A stretch of 64,000 bases of DNA from Alitta virens (lineage: Eukaryota; Annelida; Polychaeta; Phyllodocida; Nereididae), in assembly GCA_932294295.1 (NCBI GenBank), contig OW028573.1, positions 18,682,155 through 18,746,154 on the forward strand, in the 5' to 3' direction. The number at the start of each line of letters is the position of its first letter. Within the stretch, counting starts at the first letter, position 1. A program made the translations under genes and the position numbers. Of the stretch, positions 11,561-30,447 are shown piece after piece. The notes below the pieces were generated by a model. That model had not been told where the DNA came from, did not search any database, and saw nothing but the letters and a program-made list of their open reading frames with translations.

Positions 11561-11814
11561 TTTTGTAAGATACAATTAAATGAACACATAAGGATAAACA
11601 TAAGTTAATTAAGCAAGAGGCCCAGTAATTGACGTACATATTGTACAATGTAAAAACTTCAAAATAACATTGTTAAAATTACCTATATGGCTATAGGCCC
11701 TAAACATCAAACATACTTAATATGCAACTTTTACATTGAAGTCACTATAAAAAAATATATAAAAAAATTGGGTTTAGTGCAGTATAGCGGACCCAAATTT
11801 ATGCCCATATTTGA

Positions 11815-12115
11815 CGTCCATGAAATATTAAAAAATATCACAATTTTTTATATTTTGTGTGTTTGCACAAAATAACAATATTTGCGTATCATAGCTGGGT
11901 TAGGGGGCAGTAGCCTCCGAGAAAATAAAAGATAAACAATGTATTGCCTTGAAAATTAAATCCGCCGTCCTTTGTGACGTCATATTTGTAACTGAGAGGA
12001 AATTGAAGGTTTGCATTCTCTATGAACATCACTTGTGAGTCCATGAAATATTAAAAATATATTTTTTTTGGCCATATTTTGTTTGCACACAATAACAATC
12101 ATATTTGTGCAAGGA
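11815..12115 (+). repeat. Imperfect direct repeat, about 225-bp spacing
   Basis: 'tccatgaaatattaaaaata' followed by an AT block and 'tttgcacaaaataacaatat' at 11,817-11,885 recurs, diverged, at 12,040-12,105. This may belong to the same family as the preceding element. Confidence 0.55.
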
Positions 12116-12119
12116 TTTG

Positions 12120-13130
12120 ACGTCATATGCTTGGCAAGGAGGCTCGTTAAATAAGGTCATAAAGATTCCAAATATCTGTGCACATCATCAGTGTTTAGAT
12201 ATATCTGGACGTCTATATGACCAACAAAACCTCTTATTAAGAAGTGAAAAATAAAAAATAAAGTTTATCAGCAGCCAATTTTGCCAAAACCTAAACAGCT
12301 AACAAAGCAATTGATCATCAGGCAGCTGGTATCCAAATTTTTTTTTTTTTTTTTGCTTTTTCTCTTTTATTTTTTTCGAAAAAGTGCAATGATGACATTA
12401 AAAAAAATGCCTCAAATGGTGTAGAAATACTTGACAACACGTTTTTAAACATGTTTCAACACTTGTAAAATGACATTACCTACTAAGAATGATCAACTTA
12501 GCAAGGATATCATATTGTACATTCAATTTTGTGTGTACGCCTCCCCTCTCCCCTCTCCCCCAGTGGTTTGGTATCATTAGGACAAAAGTCCAGGTGCAAA
12601 AAATAGTAACAAAGCTGTTGCAACGTTTCTATTCATATTTCCCGCCTACAGGTTAATTTGTGTTACTATTGGTCCGGAAAGTTGTAATACTGTTTCCTGT
12701 TAACCCAAATGAAAACACTGATATCTGCTAACCAGCAGCATCTCTGTGCACTGACCCATATTGCAATTATACCGTCCTAAATTTATATGTGTATATAATT
12801 TTTCTTTTTAGTTGACAGACATGGTTAATTAATAAACTTGCATGGTAAATCATGTGTATCGGGATTAAAACGGTAGAAAAAGAGCAAAATATAATGTAGG
12901 TATATTTCCTACGTAATTCACTGTAAAAGGTAATCAAATAGTAATCATACGTATCACACTCTAATTAAAGTTTATGTAAAATGGGTTGTAGGAAAGGGAA
13001 GGGAATGCAAGATGTAGGAAGCAACATTTAGGCTACATGTAAAAGGAGCGGGTCTCTTCAACTGTCTCTGAAAAATGAAAGAACTCGGACCAGACATCGA
13101 TTTGTTAAAGTACTATATCTACCTATGTAG
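12120..13130. other. Non-coding AT-rich stretch, nothing recognised
   Basis: It contains a poly-T run (12,339-12,356) and a CTCCCC tract (12,541-12,562). I see no exon, RNA gene or element boundary. Confidence 0.5.
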
Positions 13131-13225
13131 TATTTGTAGTGAATGTTTTGTAGCTTTCTGTTTTTGTTGACACATGTATCAACTCATGATATTGAGATTG
13201 TCAATAAAAATTATATATATGTATG
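13130..13225 (+). mobile_element. Probable 3' tail of a non-LTR element
   Basis: 'acacatgtatcaactcatga' through 'gagattgtcaataaaaatta' resembles 22,165-22,220 ('gatacatgtatctgcatt...gtgttgtcaataaaagaat'). Both end in TTGTCAATAAAA followed by a TA-rich tail, so they look like 3' ends of one element family. No coding part is attached. Confidence 0.4.
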
Positions 13226-13599
13226 TATAAATGAAAAGGACTGCTGTCTTTTACACTTATCGTAAATCCATTTTATATAGTCACTAATGGCTCATTTATT
13301 GATTTTATGCGGCCATATTTGGCAGTGGATGAACTCACAACGCAACTGGGATTCAGTGGCGTGACAGGGGGTGTGGCTTGAAATCGTCAGGGGTGAGAAG
13401 GTCGCGACATTGTAAATTTACTTCACTGGCCTTCAACTGATAAAATGTTTACACTATGACAGGAAAGGACGTCCCAGCATTAAGAGCATCCGAGTCGAGG
13501 AGCGGACGATGAAAGAAATTTGTTTGAAGGTGCGTTTGACTTTGTGGGGGCGAGCGACGAATTTCCTGCCCATTTTTGGAGGAGTGTCCTCAGAGCAGT

Positions 13600-14895
13600 T
13601 ATATCGGGCTACAGTGAACTCGTCATCAAGTCAAATCGTCATCTGGCGAAATCGTCATCAAAAAAGTCAAATAGTCATCGGAGCTGTTAAAGTCGTCAAC
13701 GGAGCTGGTAAAGTCGTCAACGATTGATTAACTCGTCATCAAAGTCGCAATTGTACTTGTTAATTGAAATTAAGCTCGATGCTTGACACTTCACAACTCA
13801 TCTGGCCTGATTGTATACACAAAACTTGCTTGATTGTAAATACACAAAACTTATTATCACCCTGTTAAACCCCGATTCTATTGTATTTCCTCTTACACAA
13901 TAAAAGCAAGCTAGAAACAATTGTATTTTCTTTTGTTTCTAATTACAATTCCCTGCAGCCATAGGAAAATATAAAAACTGGAGCTGGAAAGGCTGATCAT
14001 CACATGTTGTGATTCTGTTCTGAATACATGCATAAGATAATATGGCATTCAAACGCAAAGTTTCGCATTTACCTTTTGGACTCAGCATGTGACTGTGTTG
14101 TCTGTCACAAAGAGGTAAGTACATGATCACGATGCCCTGTGTTGTGACAAGTGTAATGGCTGGCAACATAGAGAATGTAATATTCTGGTAACTTTAACAT
14201 TTAAATGGTATTGATTGTAATGTTACATAATATTATGTGTAATTATATATATATATACATTACACTAAAGAAATGTATGCATTATGATAAACCTTTGAAT
14301 AATTAGTATCTGGCAGATTCTGCTAGTTTTTTTTATGGATGTGTGTGTATAAATATATACATGATATGTTTGCATTTATATTGGATAATTATGATAATAT
14401 ATTATGATAATGTAGAAAAGAAGACGCCAACAATATGTGAAAATCCGAGATCAGGAACTGCTGAACGCCTGGTATGAATACGATGAAGGAGAACTAAATG
14501 TTAAACAATTATTGAAACGCATATCTAAAGTGGGAAATTGAAAGGATCTAGGACTGTAATTTGTGCATTTTAACTTGCTGTGCACCACAATAATTACAAT
14601 GAACTTCTGAAAGTTTACTTTTTGTGTTGTGAATTTGTTATAGCCTGAGAATACTAATATAAATGGTAGCAGCACTGCACTGCATTGCAGTGTGCAGTGG
14701 CGTCCTCAGGTATGTAAGATATAATTATTTTAATGACGACTTCACTAGTTTCGTTGACGATTTTAACTATGATGACGAGTTCACTAGCCCTGATGACGGC
14801 ATTGTCACAAGTGGTAGCGAGTTTGCTTTTTTGTTGACGAGTTGACCATGTGGCGATAATGGGTGATGACGACATGACCAACACTCGTTATATCA
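13600..14895 (+). mobile_element. Decayed DNA-transposon-like unit with inverted subterminal GTCATC/GTCAAC motifs
   Basis: The left side (13,615-13,745) has at least seven CGTCATC / GTCGTCAAC motifs. The right side (14,735-14,880) has a matching series in inverted orientation (GATGACGA / GTTGACGA). Between them are coding remnants on the plus strand. One is a cysteine-rich stretch at about 14,085-14,190 (CDCVVCHKE and, in another frame, ALCCDKCNGWQHRECN), like the PHD-type zinc module in some MULE-like transposase proteins. The other is an open stretch at 14,415-14,541 rich in K/R then E/L, ending in TGA. Frames are broken, so this is a relic. The family assignment is inference, and a host gene remnant is possible. 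Confidence 0.45.
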
Positions 14896-14935
14896 TCGCC
14901 CAAGTCACAGGCGTGTAAGCCACTCTGCAGCTGAC

Positions 14936-23091
<8,156 letters not shown>

Positions 23092-23197
23092 ATGCTATCT
23101 GGATACAAAATGAAACTGCAGTCAGCAGGAAATAGGGAGGACCTATTTTAATGAAACACTATACTATAGCATCTGATAAATTTTACTGACTTGCTGT

Positions 23198-23203
23198 AAT
23201 AAA
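23198..23203 (+). promoter_or_regulatory. CTH: CTH polyadenylation signal
   Basis: Canonical AATAAA 107 bp after the CTH stop codon. Confidence 0.75.
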
Positions 23204-23411
23204 GCTGGTATGAAGTAAAGGTAAATATTTATGTGGGTTGAAATTAAGGAATGCAGATAAGCATCTTACCATTTCTTGCTATTCAAAAGTGCATGTTTTC
23301 TTTATAACATATCCACATTTTTCTCGCTTTGTAAAAATTAAGTAGGATGAGTGTTACCTTCAGTTACTTTGTGATCCGGTGTCTATTTTATTATATATTT
23401 GTTAGTTGGAT

Positions 23412-23468
23412 CTTTTGCTGGAACTGTCAGTTTAATGACATTTGCTGGAACTGTCAGTTTAATGACAT
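23412..23468 (+). repeat. 27-bp tandem duplication
   Basis: 'tttgctggaactgtcagttt' plus 'aatgaca' occurs twice in direct succession, without mismatch, in the CTH-NCOA6 intergenic space. Confidence 0.9.
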
Positions 23469-23699
23469 TTTACTGTTATCCAGTTATTTGAAACCACAAA
23501 TTACATGTACAAGTAAGTAAATGGGAATAAACATTTGCTACAAACAAAAATCGAGGAACTTGTGATTTTTATGTGGAGCAACTTTCTGAATTCACAAGTA
23601 TCACATATATATTGTATCATCTGGACTGAAAATAATAAGCTTATTTCAAAATCAGGTATATTTATGCCAGCTTAATTGAGCTAGAGTTGAGGAAGTAAC

Positions 23700-24110
23700 T
23701 TGAAGAAGCTAAATAGCCTTTAAGGTGTATATACAGACATGCCCAGTCTCACGCATTCAGCGTGAGTCCCACGCATTTGGTTGCTGTCTCACGCCTGTGG
23801 ACTTCAGTATTATCTTCATATTTTAATGTAACTCATGCAATGAGGACCAGAATAAATCTTTAACATTTTAATGCAAACTGGGAAGAGCCAAAACTCACGC
23901 ATTCACCACTTAAGAACTTATGTACTTGGGGTACATATTCCTAAAAATGGTAAAGTCATGCCAATAAACATATGGACTTCATGCAGTTATACTCCACCTA
24001 GATAGTTGTTCTGAGCGGGAAAACAATGAAAATGGTTAACTCTCTCGATCCTGAGTGCAAACTGAACTTTAATAACAGTTACACAAATCAAACTAGTAAA
24101 ATTGGTTAAT
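23700..24110. other. Intergenic stretch with short CTCACGC-type repeats
   Basis: Between 23,735 and 23,905 the words 'tctcacgcattc', 'cccacgcattt', 'tctcacgcc' and 'actcacgcattcac' recur irregularly, probably remnants of an element. No gene is seen. Confidence 0.4.
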
Positions 24111-24113
24111 GGA

Positions 24114-24257
24114 GTATAAGTTGTATCTCTCATAGTCGGGAGTTAACTAACATTTTTGTTGGGTTATATCCCTCTGCCTTCGGCGTCGGGATATAACCAA
24201 CCAGAATGTTAGTTAACACATCCTACTCGGGATACAACTGTAACTTTTTTCTTATAC
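24114..24257. mobile_element. Fold-back (MITE-like) element upstream of NCOA6
   Basis: Imperfect inverted arms: 'gtataagttgtatc' ... 'ttaactaaca' ... 'gggttatatccc' on the left pair with 'gggatataacc' ... 'tgttagttaa' ... 'gatacaac' ... 'cttatac' on the right, around a short loop near 24,178-24,185. The arms span about 70 bp each with a few mismatches. It lies about 600 bp before NCOA6 exon 1. Confidence 0.7.
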
Positions 24258-24465
24258 CAACTCACTGTCTCTGTCTAAGTTCTAATTTAATTAAGTTCAG
24301 GTCAGCAAGTTAATAACTGGTACACCTGCAATGCAGTGTGCTAACAGGAGAAGTATATGACGTTTCTGCGCACTGAGTAATTAATCAAATAAGGGCCTAC
24401 AGTCGACAACATATCAAGAATTAACTAGTTACACTAAGCAAGGGGGGTAGGACCAAAATTTCATA

Positions 24466-24654
24466 TTATGCCAGGAGCTCCACCAGAGCGAAGTGCATGG
24501 GTCTGAGGCCTGCCAAGGTTATCACCGGCGTGAGGTCGTGGGAGGTAGACACCCCTTGAGTAAGAATGGACTGTTCCATTACATGTACTAGATCCCCGTG
24601 ACTCATCGATCCGTGCCTTGATGCTGCAGCGATGCAATAATTAATACTGGCCAA
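24466..24654 (-). other. Small open reading frame, unrecognised
   Basis: A 62-codon open frame on the minus strand in a locally GC-richer patch. It has an Ala/Leu-rich end (ITLAGLRPMHFALVELLA). I recognise no family. A weak resemblance to helical repeats such as ankyrin is not enough to name it. It could be a lone exon, an element fragment or chance. It lies about 200 bp from the likely NCOA6 start, in divergent orientation. Confidence 0.2.
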
Positions 24655-24739
24655 ACCATGTCATACGATATTATAAAAGTTTTGAGATGGCACCAACAAA
24701 GCAGCCAAATAAATAAATGAAAAGATGGGACAAGAGAAA

Positions 24740-24907
24740 AGGACCCTTAACAAAATATCGGAACGAACGCCCTCTTTCGGTTGATACTTGCGTTTCCCAG
24801 CATTCCTCCATGTTTAGGCATGCGCACGGATGCTATTGCAAATGGCGGTAGTAACTTGTTATTGTTTGAAAGATTGCCAATTATACACGGAATAATTTCC
24901 CTAGCAG
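24740..24907 (+). promoter_or_regulatory. NCOA6: NCOA6 promoter region and non-coding first exon
   Basis: A strong donor 'agcag|gtgagt' ends a probable first exon at 24,907. Just upstream are 'gcatgcgcac' (24,828-24,837), an NRF1-like site, and 'aaatggcgg', a YY1-like site, typical of TATA-less CpG promoters. The first exon is placed from the donor and the next acceptor at 26,165; the exact transcription start is unknown. Confidence 0.55.
24842..24895 (+). promoter_or_regulatory. NCOA6: Upstream open reading frame in the NCOA6 leader
   Basis: An ATG in good context (purine at -3, G at +4) opens a 17-codon frame that stops at 24,893-24,895, inside the probable first exon and before the splice donor. 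If exon 1 starts upstream of 24,842, ribosomes meet this ATG before the NCOA6 start. Confidence 0.45.
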
Positions 24908-26177
24908 GTGAGTTTAACGATATGTATTATTCTTAGAATAATACTTTTGAATTTCGAAAGATGAACTATAGCCATTTTGCACGCTTGAAACTGGCTTATG
25001 GACGTGTTTCTTGGAAGCCAAATTTGCCCCACGCCAGGACGATGTCGCCACGAAACCGACTCCAACTCAGGGTGCTTTGCACAAGTTACACAAAAAGTTG
25101 AAGGCCCAATACGGTGTGATGCTACTGTTTGCAGAGTTACATTTCATTTGCAGTAGTTCAAAGTAATGTCAGTAAGATTAGTTTGGTCGGATGGGAGCAG
25201 AATTGTGGGAACAGTATGTGAGAGTCCTTTCCTGCTTGCCCTCAAGATGGCGTGTGGGGAGGGATGGTCTCGACTGAGCGACTAATTACACTCGCCAGTT
25301 TGGGGAAATCTGCCGGCTTTCGTGTATTTCGATGAACAACTATTATTTAGAACGGAATTAGGCCCATTTCTTGACCACATGTACCCCATTCCTACCACAA
25401 TTCACTGTTATGAAGGCGCATGCATCACCGGTGGGAACTTCGTGGTTGGCTTGAAAATTTGGAGTTAGTGTGGCACCATGCACCACAGTGCCTCATTACA
25501 GTGCGATTTGTCTTCGCTCGATGGTCGTAACAAAACTATTGCAGGGTTTGCTTTCTAAGCACTAAGATTTGGAATAATGCATCATGCGGCATACCATGTT
25601 CTATGTATTCTTTCTCTGATAAAAGCATACAAACTGACAGCACTCCTTGTCTAATTGTGTCACTCAAGGGTGTGCACTCAATTGTCAACCAGGTACCTGT
25701 GGGGTCTTTTGAGTCCACTTTCTGATGAGATAAAGTGATCATACGAAATATCTAGAAATACAACTCTCTTCTTCAATGGCTGAGTTATTTAGCATATTCC
25801 CACTAGCTCGCTAGTGGTTCAGATTTTATATAAATAACATCAGCATTTTCATCTCATAACATTATGGGTCAACAATGTTGGAAGTGGCAGTTTCAAATAT
25901 TGAAGGAATGATTTGGGCTCTAGAACCTTTCTTTTGTTAAATTTATTTTTAAAGTGTATTTTTCTGAGCGACTATGCTTACCTTCCTTGATAGAATATAT
26001 TGTCCAGATATTAATAAAATGTTTACAAGCTAGGTTTTACTTTTTGTCAGTTAAAATTGTTTACACTCTTATTAATTTTAATGGCAGTCATACTAAAGGT
26101 ATTTTGCATGTTTGTGTCTCAGTAATCTTTGTTAATATATTGAAATGTTTGTTTGAATTTTACAGGTTGTGCCCAGC

Positions 26178-29100
26178 ATGGGTCCACAAGAGGACTACTT
26201 AGAAACTGTCCTCACCTGTGAGGGAGATTATTACGATCCTGAGTTCCACAGGGGTTTGGAATACTTCAGCCAAAAGCTTGAAAGCTTGATCAATGCTGGT
26301 ATGTTTGACTATGTTGTGCCCTTTTTAAGATAGTTTGAATTTAATGTTTGACAGTCATCAGTGTACTTCCTGATTGTAAAACAGTTTTTTTGGTTTCTTT
26401 CCAGATAATGGGAAGCTGATTCTCAAAAAGGTGGAACCATGGAATAGCGTTCGGGTGACATTTAATATCCCCAAGGAGGCAGCTGTTCGTTTAAAACAGC
26501 TTGCTGAGCAGGGTGATCATACTCTGAAAGATCTTGGGATATTGGCTGTACAGATAGAAGGAGACCGTTCTATATCATTGACAATTGCTGGCAGAAACAA
26601 TGAGACAACGGAATTGGTCTTCAGAACTACCAATGGAGCATCATCAGCCAATGCAGCTGTGTATGACTCCAGTGCAGAAGATTTGCTGCCTGGGCCAAGC
26701 AATCTTGAGGCCACCAGAGCGAACATTGCGGAATGTTTGCGGGCACAGAGCGAGGCTGGGACCCATCTTGTGAATGTATTCATGCGACAGCAGCAACCCC
26801 AAGCTCCACCGAGTGTGACTATTCCAACCAATCAAGTGAATCAACCTGCTTTGTATGGGTCACCTAGTCGCAGTCCAAGCCACTCAGCGTCTAGTGCTGG
26901 TTCACAGTTACCTGTGCCTCAGGGGAAAAGTCCTCCCGGTTTCCCTTCACCATCTCAGAGTGTTTCACAGCAGAGTTTTCCCTCACCTGGATCAAGTCGG
27001 AGCCAGCCCAGTCCTGTCAGTCCTCAGTACCCTACCCCACCACCATCTCAGCCCTCGCATCCAAGCTCTCCTGGTATTCGTTCCAATTCCCTTGCATACA
27101 CTCACCACAACCCTACAGTGAACAATGTGCAGGGTCTTAGAATGAACAAGGACATAACATCAGCTAGCCCATTGCTAGTTAATTTGTTACAGACTGAGGT
27201 ATCTCAGCAGCAGCAGCACTTCAACAGTATATCGCAGTTGCCGATGCCCCCTCCTTTTGATGGTGGCCCTGCAGTGAAAAAGAGAAAACGAACTCGTAGG
27301 AAAGACCGAATAAAGGTTGGCCCTGTGGAAGGGGAAATCAGTGTGCCTGGGTTGCCACTGCCAACGGGCAGTGAAACTCGTGTTCCTCCAATAGCTGGAT
27401 CTGATAACTTCATGCAGCAGAGTCCTTCTCCACATGGGGATGGCAATCTACAAGGACTGGCATCATCGCTCAGTGCTAGTTTGAGTCAGCCATCTACACC
27501 CAGTAGTCAGCAGGCTCACTCCTGGGTTCGCCATGCTTCTTCACCGTCCCAAGTGTCTGGAAATGTCACTCCTCCTGTGGTGCTCCCTCATAATAACAAA
27601 AATGTCCGTTGTTCCCCTGACAAACCAACTAATCCACAACACATAATAAATCCTTACACTGGACAGTTGGAACCTGTAGACTGTGGTGGTGTGTCGGCTG
27701 ACAGTAAGGACATGGTAATAAAGACTGAAGCAAGTGATACATATGGTGATGTGTCATCGCAGCTGAAGCCTCCACCAAACCCATTGGTGGCTATTCAGCA
27801 ACACATGGCAGCTAGTGAAAACAGTGGGCAGCAGCATCGTGTGTCTAGTCCTTCTTGTAACACTTCCAGTTCTGCTGGTAACAGTGGTTCTTTCTTTAGT
27901 GGATTAACAATGTCGCAAATGCCGAGACTTCCTCCATACCCATCTTCAACAAAACCAAAACCTCTACATCGGTCTGGCTCACCTGCAAATGCTGGAAATG
28001 TTTCAGCAGCTGTTGGGAGTATGACATTGCCTGGTTCTACCAACACAGGATCTATGGGCTATTCATCGGTGCTGTCAGGCCTGAAGAGGTCTAGTTCTGG
28101 TCTGTTCGCTGGATCACATGGGTCATCTCCTTCGTCATCTCAGGTGCCCACTAGTGCATCTAACCCACGCCATCGGTTCTCACCAGTCACATCCTTGACC
28201 TCACCTGTTTCTGGAAGCAGTAGCCTTGTGTCCACTGTGTCTAGTGTGCTTTCAGGTGAAAAGAACCATCTGCCGGACTCTAGAGCGATTCCAAATTCAC
28301 CCAGTGACTCACAAGGCCGAGTCCGATCGAACTGTGGCTTGCCTCAAGCACAAAATAGCTCTGTGACTCAAGGAATATCTATACCATCAGATCGATTATT
28401 AACTGTTACTAGTGTAGCTTCTCAGGTTGCTAATGTGATGTCTTATGCTGCAAATTCTGACAATTTATCAAGAAGCGCTGCGTGTAGTCCTGTGCAAAGC
28501 CTTCAGAAATCACGGAATATCCATTCTCAGTCACCCACAGCTAGTCTTTCTTTATCTGTGTCCCAAACTTTGTCGGCATACCCTGACCGGACACTTCCTG
28601 CATCATTACTACCAGGCCTTGATACCTCTGGTTCAAGTGATTTGCGGCCTTCCTCCACACCCCTATCTTCACGCTCCTCTACACCCAAAATTAAGTCTGA
28701 ACATGAATCTGTTACGGCTATTCTCAAGGAAGCTGCATCACATTTTATCCCAATTCCCAAGGACAATCCTGAAAATTTCATCCCCAATCCGGTCAAAGTG
28801 AAAGAAGAACCAATTTCCAAGGAATGCACAGTAAAAGAGAGCCAAAAGACTGTCACATCATCAGGTGAATTAACGTCTAATACAACTGCTAGTCAGGTCG
28901 CTCATTCAGGTGTCCAGAAAAACGCAGGTGGGAGCCTTTGGACTGACCAACATCATCTGAAACGCATGGAAACTAAATCACTGTCGGGCGCACCTTCAGA
29001 TTTTGGGTCATCAAACAACAACCCTTCAATTGTCAAATCAGGTACCTCGGAGGTGTCTGTTCCCAACCTCCCGATCAGAACTGCCACTAGTCTTTCAGGA

Positions 29101-30447
29101 GTTGTTTCCAGTGTGTCTGTTGCTAGTAGTCGGTCAGAACAACCAGTGGCCAGACCAAATATTACACTGGAAAATCAGGAACCTGGTTCACTGAAGGAGA
29201 GTCAGACAAGTGCAGGTAAATCCCATTACGAAAATGCTGTGAAGCAAGAAAGTGCACCAGCTAAGGTATCTGAGCAAACAAAGAACCTGAGTGACAGTAA
29301 TATTCCTCAAAATGATGGAGGTCTGAAACACCAGAGCAATCATCATGGCGACGTAGCAGCAAAGACCCCTCCATCTCCGCATGAAAACAAGGGTACCACT
29401 GAAGATTCTCATGGTATGAATAACATTGACATGCAGCCTCACACAAAGGATGCCAACAATTGTCATGATACAGTTTCTGACAGGCTGTTTGATGGGAAAT
29501 TGCTTGATGTGCCTCCTTTACTAAATGCTGACCAAGGTGTGGACATAAGTTCTGTGACCCAGAGTGACCTACACACTATTTCTAGGGGTTCCAATGGAGC
29601 ATCATTGGGTGAGGCAAGTCCGCTCTCATCAGACAATGCAAGCAGCACAGGTCAACCTAACGCTGGGCAGTCACCTATTACAAATATGATTGGGCACTTG
29701 AACAATGATTCTGAACTGAGCAGTCACTCATTTGATGATCATGTGGCTGTCAATTCTGAGGAATCAAATAACGTGCCCACAAAACATAATGGTGGCACGA
29801 ATAACAAGGACAGAGATAATGTTCCCCCTCAACATCCCAGCCAGGCTGACCACAAAAACATCATCACTGTTGGCTATGCATCATTCTCCAAGGACAATCC
29901 GGTTGTTCTGAACAATGGATTTACGAATGACAAACTGTTTAAGAACCTGAACAGCATGTCTTATTTGACAAAATCATTTCTTGATTTGGAGAATAACGAT
30001 GTAAAGGGAGTGCGCATTTCAACCGATTTCCTTCAGAAGGAGCGGATAAACCCAGGCCTAGTTCGCCGAGCTAGCCAGGAGTCTGATGGAGAAAGGTACA
30101 GAGTGAAACCTTCACTCATGACTGAGAACCATTTAAACTTGACTAGCTGCCTGTCTCTGCCTGCCAAATTGCTTGGAAAATCTGACTTGAACCCAGGAGG
30201 ATTACCTTTGGATAAATCTGCTGCTGATGCTAAGATAAATGGCAGTTCACCTTCAGAAAGTGCTAAATCTGTGTCCAGTGTTGTGACAAATCCATCTGAG
30301 TGCAGTGTCAATGGCTCTTTGTCTGGAGAAAGTCATGATAATGGATTACCCTCAAGAAAGTCTCCTTTAAGCAAAGGTAAAGAATTTCAGCCTTTTTTCT
30401 CCCAGTTTATGCAGTACTGGACTGATCATCAAGACCAGTTAAACTAA
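26178..30447 (+). CDS. NCOA6: NCOA6 short isoform by intronic polyadenylation (predicted)
   Basis: If the donor at 30,377 (g|gtaaag) is not used, the frame runs 23 more codons to TAA at 30,445-30,447. That gives a 1,387-residue protein that keeps the N-terminal domain, the LxxLL motif and the basic cluster but loses the whole C-terminal half. AATAAA at 30,729-30,734 would allow a 3' end about 300 bp later. The read-through residues include FQPFFSQFMQYWTDHQ, aromatic-rich and unlike random intron. Inference from sequence only. Confidence 0.4.

Noticed and set aside
26517..30311. Antisense open frames across the first NCOA6 giant exon
   Set aside because: These are shadows of the real coding strand. 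Composition follows the Ser/Pro/Gln-rich sense frame and no antisense motif is recognisable.
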